Positions 32,894-43,129 of a DNA stretch of 64,000 bases are shown here, piece after piece (the stretch's first letter is position 1; each line of letters opens with the position of its first letter). Made by a program: the position numbers and the translations under genes. The notes below the pieces were generated by a model. That model did not search any database, was not told where the DNA came from, and saw only the letters and a program-made list of their open reading frames with translations. Source of the DNA: Phaseolus vulgaris (lineage: Eukaryota; Streptophyta; Magnoliopsida; Fabales; Fabaceae); the NCBI RefSeq assembly GCF_000499845.2, contig NC_023753.2:22289932-22353931 (forward strand), read 5' to 3'.

Positions 32894-35846
32894 TGTTAGA
32901 AAACATGGCTTAGAGGGGGGTGAATTGTTTAAAAGGGTTTTCGCAAACATTTCAAACACTATAATGAATTTATCTCAGGAACCAATTGATTCAGTAATTC
33001 AGTTAGCCAAAACAGCAAGCAAAAACTATAGAACCAGAAAAACAATCGGTTGTTTCGTAGAAACAATCGGTTCTTTATACCAGCAAACAATAAATAAACT
33101 GAATTTAAAGAGTTAGAGATAGAGAGATTGTACACAGTTGTTTATGTTGAAGATGGTTGCTGCCCCTTCAAGATTGTGTTTGATGAAGACTTGTATGTAG
33201 TGTTTGATGAAGACATTTATGTACTTTCCATGTATTTGTGCTTTGCTTTAAGTATGTCTTAGTTAGTGCTTAGAGGTTGTCTAAGAGTAGCTTTTTGCTG
33301 AGTAACTCACCTCATAATCACTGGCCATGTGATAAGAACAAGCATAAGTTTTCTAAAACTGTTTTTCACATGTTTTACACAAAAACACATTTTACTGCAT
33401 AAAAATAAATCTGTTCTTTTCTAAATAAACAGATTCATTTTCTTCACTGATGCCTTGGCTAAAGTTTTGTAAAAATTTGATTTTGTGCATCAGGTACTTT
33501 GACTAAGTCTTCTTCTTTTCAAAACGACTGAGTTTTAAATTGTTAAACTTTCTCTGTTTTCGTTTTGAAAAATAAATCTGTTCATCTGTAAATGAATAGA
33601 TTCTTTTTGCCTCTGGTGCCATGTCATGCTTAAACGTTTTTCAGTTTTATCTCAGCACCAGAATGGTTGACTAAGTCTCCTCACTTAACAGATTCTCTAA
33701 CTGCTTTTGAAAATAAATCTGTTCATTTTATTTTCAATCTGTTCATTTTATAACATCTTTAACTGTTTTTCAAAATTCTGTTATAAGCTGGCTTTCTATA
33801 AAATGCAAACTTGTTTCTGAGGTTAATAACGATTTAAGACAATTCATACATTTGCAAAAACAAGTTTTGACAGCAGAGAGTTAAGTGTTTTCAAGGATTA
33901 GCATTTGTTCTTCAAAGATTTCAAAAATCACAAAGTGCTTGTTCTTGGTTTGGTTCCAAAAGCTTCGTTTGAGGTGCAGCTACTGTTCTAGCAATCCTGC
34001 CTACTGGTTTAAGGCTGATCTTTGTTACCTCAATCAGGTGTAGTCGTTTCACTTCTTATTACTTGTAATAGTTTGGTTGAATCCTCTTCTTGATAGGTGT
34101 TCTTGGAGAGTGGATGTGTGTGTGAGAGTGCTGAAATAGGTTTTTTCAGCAAGAGTACCTAAGTTCTTGTAGGTTTCAAGAACAGTGGGAAGTGTACTTG
34201 ATTGTACTGTGTGTTAGTGAATTCCACCTGTTGTTGGTGAAGACTGGATGTAGCTCAGGTTGAGTGAACCAGTATAATTGCTTGTGTTCATTCTCTCTCT
34301 CTCTCTCTGCAATTTCGTTTCTGCATAATTGATAAAACAGCAAAGAAATAAATCTGTTCAATTGAAAATAAATCTGTTCTTTCTGGGCACTGTGCATACT
34401 GTTCTTGATTTCTGAAAAAGGTGTTTGAATCTGATAAGAACATACGTAATCTGCTAAAACCATTGGAACAGATTGACTGTGATAGGCTGTTCAAGAAACT
34501 GTCAATGCTATTAATTGAACCTTAAACAAATTGCTTAAAGTTGAAGCTTGCTGTGTTGTGATTCATTGTTCTTAATTTCTGGAAAATTTCTTGACATCAA
34601 GAAGAACACTCATAGTCTGTTAAAAGTCACAGGAACAGCTTGTTTGCAAAGGTCACTCAATTAATTAGCATACTATCAATTGAACCTTAATCACTTGCTT
34701 GAAATTGAAGCTTGCTGTTTTGTGTTTCACTGTTTTTCAAATCTAATATCTGTGTGTGTGCATCTGGAAATTCTCACTGCATAATCTTGTGATTAACCTT
34801 ACTGAATTAAAAGTTTTTCAAACAAAAACAGTGCTGAAATAAATCTGTTCATTTTAACATAAATCGATTTATTTTCTGTAAAACTGGGCTAAACACTGTT
34901 TCTGCGAGAAAGTTTTAAAAGGTCAATTCACCCCCCCTCTTGAACTTTGGCACTATTAAACCCAACAGTTTATACTGGTTCACTCCAAACCAGAGCTACA
35001 TCCAGTCTTCTCAGAAATCCTGAGGATACCCACTAAGCAATCACCACTTGATCACTTACACAACAACCAAGAGAATGACCTTAAACACCTCAAGAAACAA
35101 CTCACCTTGGCCAACACTAAGATTGCTGATCTTGAACACCTCAAGAACACACAGCCAATCTCAGCAAACACAGAAACGAAATTGTTCAACAGAGTACAAG
35201 GATTACACTTGTTACAGAAGATAATCTGAAATCAATACAAGCAGAATCCTATTCCAGCACTTTGATCAATCACAAACTCTTAGCAATATCAACACTTTGA
35301 AAAACTCTCTTAGAAAAACTTTGTTAAAGATTCTTAATACTTAAATCTGTTTTTCTGAATATATTCAAAGATGTAGTTTGTTATCAAATCTTAACAAACT
35401 CTTAAATTACATGAAAAGATTGGTCAAAGCATTTAATGACTGGAGCGTAAACAGTTAAATCATTTAAAGCTCAGTCAAAGAAAACAGTTTTTCTGTTATG
35501 GTCCCAAAACAAACAATCGGTTGTTTCCTCAAATCAATCGGTTGTTTTGGTACTTAACAGTTTAACCATTCAAAACAGTTTTCAAACTTTTTCTCAAAAC
35601 ACCTAAGTACAAACAATCGATTGTTTCGACAAAACAATTGGTTGATTTTACTTAGTTTGAAATCATTTTGTTTTCACAAAGATTGAGAATGCTAATGCTT
35701 TAGATTTAATCACAGGGTGGATTACAACATATAAACTACCCCAGAACAAAGCTTAAACCAGCACAGCAACGTCAAGCACAACAGAGGCTTCAACATCCTT
35801 CAAAGGATTTGGATTCTTCAAAGCTTGAACACCACTTGGTTCAATA
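32894..35846 (-). repeat. Left LTR of the array, split by a solo LTR
   Basis: Begins TGTTAGAAAACATGGC and ends GGTTCAATA (CA mutated to TA). Without the inserted 1823 bp and one duplicated target site it is about 1125 bp, 80 bp longer than the LTR at 40011. Confidence 0.88.
33145..34967 (+). mobile_element. Solo LTR nested inside another LTR
   Basis: Begins TGTTGAAGATGG and ends ATTAAACCCAACA (1823 bp), flanked by perfect 5-bp duplications gttta (33140-33144 and 34968-34972). The uninterrupted site is seen in the sister LTR near 40275 (GTTGTTTATACTGG). It carries repeated ATAAATCTGTTC motifs and a CT-rich microsatellite near 34293-34310. Confidence 0.95.
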
Positions 35847-36233
35847 ATCTCCCCCTATTTGATGAAGACAAATCCCTGATGCTTGTGTTGTACCTAATTA
35901 AATCTGAAGCAGTTCCTGCAATAGAACTTTGGGCAAAACATTGAACTTCTGATATTTTGTTAGGATACAGATTAGCAGTTAAAGATCAAAACACCTAATA
36001 TCAGAAACATATTACATAACCCAAACTGTTTTATCAACTGAAAACAGAAACTCAAAAACACAACATATATCTCCCCCTATTTGTCTTCACAAATAGACAA
36101 AGATAAAAGATAAAACAAAATATTGTTTTCATTACATCAGAATTAAAGCAGCAACAGCAGAAGGAAGAAAAAAACTCAGAAAGATTAGCCAAAAACAATG
36201 GATTGGTTATCGAAACAATCGGTTGTTTTTCCT

Positions 36234-37436
36234 TCATTCTTCTTCATCAGCAAACTGAAGATCAAAGATTTGATTCTGAACAGCTTCAATCTGTTCATCT
36301 AGAGTCATAAACCTTGCATCCATGTTGTCAAATCTGGTGTCAATCCTTTGGAAATTACTAATGCAGAGATCATGGAGGCTCCTTTGATTTTCAGCAAAGC
36401 TATCAAGCCTATTCATCATAAGTCTTTCAAAAGACGACATGGTTGGCATCCTTTCTCCTTGATGTCCATCATCAGCACTTGGTCCAACATATTGAAAATC
36501 TTCAGGTGGATTTTCATGTTGAACATCCATATCAGCAGGTTGATCTTGTTCAAGATTTGCAGCACCACTTGATGAGGCACCATGATCACCATCCTTGCTT
36601 ATCCATTTTCCACCTACTATTGTAAAACCCATCTTGCTGAGTGATCCATTGTTCAACTCTTGAGTTGACTTGACTAGCTCAGAAGTTTCATCTTCAAGAT
36701 TAACTTCAAAATAGAGTAGAAATTTAGATATCAAAACAACATATGGATAGTTATAATCACCTAACCTCATGGCTTTTTGCATGTGTTATTTGATTATATG
36801 AATCCAATTGATCTTGATTTTCTTGGTGATGCAGAAGATATAAACCAGATCTTCTTCAGTTAGCACAAAATGATTACTCCCCCTTGGAGTTAGAATCCAA
36901 GTTATGATGAGAGCAAGCAATCTTTCATCAAGTTTCAAACCTCCAACCGAGCATGTACTAACTTGAGCATGATTATTCTTCAAGCAACTTTTCTAGAATT
37001 GGATTTTGTTAAAATCCTCCACCACACCAAGGTTTCCCTTGTTGATTCTTAGACCAGAAAACTTAAGTCCAGCAACAGCAGTCCAAACTTCATGAGTTAT
37101 CTCCATTTCTACACCTTTCACATGAGAAACTAGATTGTTTCCCTCAAACTTCAAGTTTGTGTAGAACACCCTCACCAAATCTGGATAAATGTTTCCCTTC
37201 ATCTCCAGAAACTCTCTGAGAGATTGATCCTTGAGTAGCCTTCTCACATTATCAAGCTTTTGACTTTTCAGCCAATCAAAGCATACAACCTTGGGGTTGT
37301 TTATCTTCTTGATACTTGTTTCATACCTATACTTCTCAATGAGATCATTATCTCCAGAAAACCAGCCTTCTAGCCTTCCTCCAGACCTTACAGCCCTTGT
37401 TTTGACTCTTTTTGAGGTGGGAGGAGTTGATTCCAT
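36234..37436 (-). pseudogene. ORF3 copy C, the best-preserved copy
   Basis: Starts at ATG 37436 (MESTPPTSKRVKTRAVRS), with a basic N-terminus. Blocks: NDLIEKYRYETS, VVCFDWLKSQKL, FLEMKGNIYPDLVRVFYTNL, LVSHVKGVEMEITHEVW; TAG at about 36992 interrupts it. Then VGGLKLDERLLALIITWILT, NHFVLTEEDLVYIF, INWIHIIK, a small break near 36784, and a 182-codon frame with YPYVVLISKFLLYFEV, GSLSKMGFTIVGGKWISKDG, an acidic linker and a C-terminal coiled coil (FQRIDTRFDNMDARF, IEAVQNQIFDLQF). About 400 residues when undamaged. The middle matches the plant transposon protein domain (Transposase_32-like). It lies between gag and the 3' LTR. Function unknown. Confidence 0.8.
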
Positions 37437-38219
37437 GACAGCAGAGACGAAAACAGAGGAGAACACTCTTCACAGATTTTTGCAAGAGATGTTGCAATTG
37501 GTTGTTCTTTGTTGAAGAATTCTGCACTGGATTTTATAGCAGTAAGAGAATCAATATGAATTTAATTTCATTAAAGGGTACCTGATTTTCAGAGAGAGAG
37601 GACTTGACTCTGCTCTGCACAGAAAAAGTCAGAAAAAGCTGAAAATCACATGGTCTTCACATGTGATCTTTGACTAGTCATTAAGGCTCTTGAATTTCCA
37701 AGATTTTGGAATATTCTTCTTTATGACTGTTGTAACTTCTCTTTGAACGTAATCAGCTTTCAATTACAGGTTCTTTGACCAAGATTCTCCCTTTGAATTG
37801 ATCTGCAACGGATAGAAATTCAAAATAGCAATTAAAAGGATTTCTTCATAGTGCTGTCAGACCCAAAACAATCGGTTGTTTCGAAGAAACAATCGGTTGT
37901 TTTTCTGCAGCAGTTAAAACTGTTTTTGAATTTTAACCATGAGCAGAAGGAGTTCAAAGCAGATGATATTAATCATAACAAGATTGTTTTAACCATGAGA
38001 AAGAACTTTGAAACAAAAATTGAGAAAAAATTAAAGGAAAGTCTTATCCTTATGTTGATTCTTCAATGAGCCATGTGCTTTTTGATCAAGAAGCTTCTTT
38101 TCACTGTTGATGTCTTTTGCACAGTATTGATTCAGCTTCAATGACTGCCTTTTTCTTCAACAGCCTGATCAGATGACTCGGTTCTTCTTTTTCTCTTTAG
38201 TTTTCCTGCATAAGCAATT

Positions 38220-39950
38220 TCAAGTAGCAAGATTTGGTCCCCTTGCAAATTTGGGTCCGTTTGACTTTTCTTTGCAGTTAGAAACATCACATCCCTTAGG
38301 AATCCATTTCATAAAACCTCTTGGAACAGAATATTTTATAATTTTACAGAACCTAACAGAGTGGCCTTTCTTCATGCAGTAAAAGCATGTAACAACCGGT
38401 TGTTTCGTCTTAACAATCGGTTGTTTTTCTGATTTTCTTGAAAAACTTTTTGAAAACCTATCTTGCTTGTTTTGTGGATTAAAGCCTAAACCAGCCTTTC
38501 CAAAAACACAGCTTTTAGATGTCAAGACATTCTCAAAGTTTGATTTACCCTTTGAAAGCTTGTCCACAGTTTCAACAAGATAGTGAACATTTTTCTCAAG
38601 ATTTTCACAATTTGTGCAAATGAGAGTATCACACTTGCAAGAGGCATTTTTTAAATGATTTTCCAATTTTTCAAAATCACTTTTTGCTTTTTCCAGATCC
38701 TCTTCAAGTGATTTAACTCTTTTTTTAAGCCAACTGTTAAGATCTTTCAATCGGTTGTTTGAAAGAACCAATCTATTAGTTTCATCATGTGTTTCTTGAA
38801 AAGCTTCAAGCATTTCACTGTAATTTTGTTCATTTAAGGAAGCACATGAACTTACCTCACTTGAGCTGCAATATTCATCATCATTTTCAGCTACTAAACA
38901 TATGTTTGCTTTTTCATCTTCACTTGATGAAGAACTTGATGATGACACCTCATTTTCATCCCAAGCTATGCAAGCTCTTTTTGTCTTGCCTTTCTTCTCC
39001 TTGTAACTAGTCTTTTTCTCTTTGCTCTTGTTGGGACAATCTGCCTTTATATGACCTTGCTCACCACAACCAAAACAAGTATAGTTATTTGAATTGAATT
39101 CATTGGGTTTCTTGTTTCCATACCTATCCTTGTTGTTGTCTTTGTTGTGGTTTCTCTTTAGGAATTTGCTGAATTTTCTTGACAGCAAGCTAAGGTTTTC
39201 CTCATCACTATCATCACTTGAATCTTGCTTTCCCTTGTGTTTGGATGCTTTCAAGGCTATGCTCCTTGTGTGCTTATCTTCACTCTCTTGAACATTGAGT
39301 CTATTCATCTCTAGCTCATGTTCCCTGAGCTTTCCAAACAAAGAAGCAACACTTAATGATGTTAGATCTTTAGATTCGGAAATAGCAGTTACCTTTGGTT
39401 GCCATGCTCTATCAAGACATTTCAAGATCTTGATGTTCAGCTCTTCTTTGTCAAAGGTCTTGTTTAGGCTCATAAGGTGATTGATGATGTGCGTAAACCT
39501 TTTTTGCACCTCAGCAATTGTTTCTCCTTTAAGCATTCTAAACATCTCATACTCTTGGATGAGAGCAAGCTTTCTAGCTCTTTTCACCTCATTTGTTCCT
39601 TCATGAGTGACTTCCAAAGTGTCCCACATTTCTTTTGATAGTTTGCATTTTCAGACCCTGAAAAACTCATCAGAATTTAAAGCAGAGGTTATAATATTTT
39701 TGGAAATGCAATCGAATTTGGCCTTTTTGCTTTCTGCATTAGTCCATTGAGACCATGGCTTCTCAATGACAGAACCATCCTTTTCAAACTTTGGGATAAA
39801 AGGACCATTTTCAATTGCATCCCAAATTCCTTTATCAAGAGATTCCATAAATATTTTCATTCTAACTTTCCAAAACTGGTAGTTCAAACCACAAAACAAA
39901 GGTGGTCTGTTAATTGAAGCACCTTTCCCAAACGGTAGTCTATCAGCCAT
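38220..39950 (-). pseudogene. Copia gag with two zinc knuckles
   Basis: Starts at ATG 39950 (MADRLPFGKGASINRPPLF). The UBN2-type gag core includes GLNYQFWKVRMKIFMESLD, MWDTLEVTHEGTNEVKRAR and EEVQKRF..IINHLMSL. One TGA near 39648 interrupts it; the next 469 codons are open. Zinc knuckle 1 is CFGCGEQGHIKADC, followed by Lys-rich and Ser-rich tracts, a coiled coil (KKRVKSLEEDLEKAKSDFEK) and a second knuckle CFYCMKKGHSVRFC close to the end (GPNLAT). A 7-residue repeat (KQPIV) before the second knuckle is coded by a pair of the 21-bp-spaced palindromes. Nearly intact, so this non-autonomous lineage may have kept gag under selection until recently. Confidence 0.85.
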
Positions 39951-40010
39951 TTAAAAAGATTTTTAGGACCAACTTGAATATCTTTCAAGAACCAAGCTCT
40001 TGATGCCAAT

Positions 40011-41055
40011 TGTTAGAAAAGATGGCTTTAAACTAGAAGGGGGAGGGGGGGGGGGTGAATTGTTTAAAAGGGTTTTCGCAAACTTTTCAAACACTATAAT
40101 GAATTTATCTCAGTAACCAATTGATTCAGTAATTCAGTTAGCCAAAACAGCAAGAAAAAACTATAGAACCAGAAAAACAATCTGTTGTTTCGTAGAAACA
40201 ATCGGTTCTTTATACTAGCAAACAATAAATAAACTGAATTTAAAGAGTTAGAGATAGAGAGATTGTACACAGTTGTTTATACTGGTTCACTCCAAACCAG
40301 AGCTACATCCAGTCTTCTCAGAAACTCTGAGGATACCCACTAAGCAATCACCACTTGATCACTTACACAACAACCAAGAGAATGACCTTGAACACCTAAA
40401 GAAACACACTCTCCTTGGCCAACACTAAGATTGCTGATCTTGAACACCTCAATAACACACAACCAATCTCAGCAAACACAGAAACGAAATTGTTCAACAG
40501 AGTACAAGGATTACACTTGTTACAAAAGATAATCTGAAATCAATACAAGCAGAATCCTATTCCAGCACTTTGATCAATCACAAACTCTTAGCAATCTCAG
40601 CACTTTGAAAAACTCTCTTAGAAAAACTTTGTCAAAGATTCTTAATACTTAAATCTGTTTTTCTGAATATATTCAAAGATGTAGTTTGTTATCAAATCTT
40701 AACAAACTCTTAAATTGCATTAAAAGATTGGTCAAAGCATTTAATGACTGGAGCGTAAACAGTTAAATCATTTAACCATTCAAAACAGTTTTCAAACTTT
40801 TTTCAAAACACCTAAGTACAAACAATCGATTGTTTCGACAAAACAATCGATTGTTTTTACTTAGTTCGAAATCATTTTGTTTTCACAAAGATTGAGAATG
40901 CTAATGCTTTAGATTTAATCACAGGGTGGATTACAACATATAAACTACCCCAGAACAAAGCTTAAACCAGCACAGCAACGTCAAGCACAACAGAGGCTTC
41001 AACATCCTTCAAAGGATTTGGATTCTTCAAAGCTTGAACACCACTTGGTTCAACA
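40011..41055 (-). repeat. Shared LTR of the array
   Basis: Begins TGTTAGAAAAGATGGC and ends TTGGTTCAACA (1045 bp). A primer-binding site lies on the left and a polypurine tract on the right, so it serves both units. A G-rich run is at 40038-40055. It lacks 80 bp present in the left LTR. Confidence 0.92.
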
Positions 41056-41446
41056 ATCTCCCCCTATTTGATGATGACAAATCCCTGATGCTTGTGTTGT
41101 ACCTGATTAAATCTGAAGCAGTTCCTGCAATAGAACTTTGAGAAAAACATTGAACTTCTGATATTTTGTTAGGATACAGATTAGCAGTTAAAGATCAAAA
41201 CACCTAATATCAGACACATATTACATAACCCAAACTGTTTTATCAAATGAAAATAGAAACTCAAAAACACAACATATATCTCCCCCTATTTGTCTTCACA
41301 AATAGACAAAGATAAAAGATAAAACAAAATATTGTTTTCATTACATCAGAATTAAAGCAGCAACAGCAGAAGGAAGAAAAAAAACTCAGAAAGATTAGTC
41401 AAAAACAATCGATTGGTTATCGAAACAATCAGTTGTTTTTCCTTCA

Positions 41447-41690
41447 TTCTTTTTCATCAGCAAACTGAAGATCAAAGATTTGATTCTGAACAGCTTCAAT
41501 CTGTTCATCCAGAGTCATAAACCTTGCATCCATGTTGTCAAATCTGGTGTCAATCCTTTGGAAATTACTAACACAGAGATCATGGAGGCTCCTTTGATTT
41601 TCAGCAAAGCTATCAAGCCTATTCATCATGAATTTTTCAAAAGACGACATGGTTTGCATCCTTTCTCCTTGATGTCCATCATCAGCAAAA
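41447..41690 (-). pseudogene. ORF3 copy D, C-terminal fragment
   Basis: Coiled-coil end of ORF3 (FEKFMMNRLDSFAENQRS, FQRIDTRFDNMDARF), nearly identical to copy C. It breaks off at the DDGHQGERM region, where unrelated sequence begins. Confidence 0.9.
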
Positions 41691-42440
41691 ACATCTTTCA
41701 GCAAAGTTTATGCATAGTGAGTAGTTTTTGATAATTTGACCCACACTCAAGTGCTTGGAAAGAGAAGTGCATGAACATGATGTGTGTCAACTGAGTGAAG
41801 AGGATGCCACCAATATGCATGTAAAGATGCACAGTTACAGTGTCCAAGGACTTGGCTCATGTGACACTCAGGGTGTGTTTGCTTTTAGGGGTGGCACTAT
41901 AACTATAGATGGATTAGAAGATGCCACCCCCGTTTGGTTCTGTAAGAGGGGGAGATTGTGGTTGGGGGTGAATGGGAAGATGGGGGTATTGAGGGTGCTC
42001 TCATAATTGAAGATAAAGGAGAGTGGAATGAGAGGAAAGCCACGTAGAACGTATGCAAATACCAAGGTGCCCTTACTTTCTCACGTTTTTGGACTTACAC
42101 ACAACCATTACAGCTTTGCATGGGAGCAGCAGTGCAAAACAGTGGCCAACAAACAACAATGGCCAATCTGTGCATAAGATTCCTGAATTTGGTTCAGGAA
42201 TCTCTTTGACCACGTTCAATGCCAATTGAATGCATCATTGAGTTGGTGAGAGAGTAGTTGCATCATAATTGTGATGCACGAGTATATAAGAGGGTTTTTG
42301 CGAAGCTAAGCAAGCACACAACATTTTCAAATCTTCCTACATAGTTTTGCATTGGGTTAGGGTGCTTGGAGAGGGTCGTCAGTAAGCATAGAGGTAGGAG
42401 AGTGAGTTTGGTTGTTCATCTCTGACCTCAGGTTACATTT
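41691..42440 (+). promoter_or_regulatory. Promoter-like region with TATA box and three inverted repeats
   Basis: TATATAAG at 42283-42290 is preceded within about 110 bp by perfect inverted repeats: 42178-42187 with 42193-42202 (GATTCCTGAA arms), 42215-42220 with 42225-42230, and 42259-42265 with 42272-42278 (TGCATCA arms). Farther left a GGGGTGGCA / TGCCACCCC pair lies at about 41889-41931. It could be the promoter of the DNA-transposon genes to the right or an old LTR; I cannot tell which. Confidence 0.4.
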
Positions 42441-42740
42441 CTTTGATTTTAGTTTCATGCATAACCGATTGTCATTGAAAAACAACACACTACATAATCG
42501 ATTATGTAGTTAAAAATAGTGGATAATTGATTATGATTGTGACATAATCGATTATCTGATATCTTTTGCTTAGCATAATCGATTATGGGGGCTGTGTAAT
42601 TATGAATTTAATCGATTATCTTGGAGTATAATCAATTATGTTGGATTTTTAACTGCAAAAAAAATTTCGATTATGCCTCTTAAATCTTTGAATAATCGAT
42701 TACGTGGTTTTTTTAAGGAAACTTTTAATCGGTTATGTTC
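42430..42740. repeat. Cluster of TAATCGATTA palindromes
   Basis: About nine exact or near copies of TAATCGATTA lie within 300 bp (for example 42495, 42544, 42574, 42609, 42690). The one at 42489-42510 is a perfect 22-bp palindrome. Spacing is irregular. Confidence 0.9.
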
Positions 42741-43129
42741 ATGGTTTTTCAAGATTTTTTTTTTTAAAAATTTTGTTTATAATTCTTATTCATTTTTTTC
42801 AGGCACAATTTGATCTTGCTGACAGTTGCATTGTCTTGTGATTTTGTTCTTCTCTCTTGAGGTATGCTTTTTTTTTTAAATGTATGTGTTATTTATGTTT
42901 AAATTGTGTTTGGATGTTTATTGTTTTTGGAATTGAATTGTTTAAATTATTTTAAATAATTTATTCATGTTAATTAGTTTATAACTTTAGATGTCAATGT
43001 TTAGGATTAATTTATTAGTTATATTACTAAATTAATTCTTTTGTTAAGTTATTTATGTTGGAGGAATTTTTTTTTATGAAATATCAATATTTATTTTCTG
43101 TGACCTGAAATGAAATTATAAATATGAAT

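Larger units (their letters stand above)
32894..41690 (-). mobile_element. Tandem array of the pol-less Sirevirus-like copia family (LTR-internal-LTR-partial internal)
   Basis: Plus-strand order: LTR (32894-35846, interrupted by 33145-34967), polypurine tract, ORF3 (36234-37436), non-coding DNA, gag (38220-39950), primer-binding site (about 39996-40009), LTR (40011-41055), polypurine tract again (ATCTCCCCCT), and the end of a second ORF3 (41447-41690), where the array breaks off. The segment 41056-41690 is nearly identical to 35847-36480, so the second unit arose recently by tandem duplication or unequal LTR recombination. No pol segment exists between gag and ORF3. Confidence 0.85.

Noticed and set aside
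41755..42006. Plus-strand ORF of 83 codons in the promoter-like region
   Set aside because: Gly/Val-rich by composition, no motif, followed by TATA and hairpin signals that fit non-coding DNA better.
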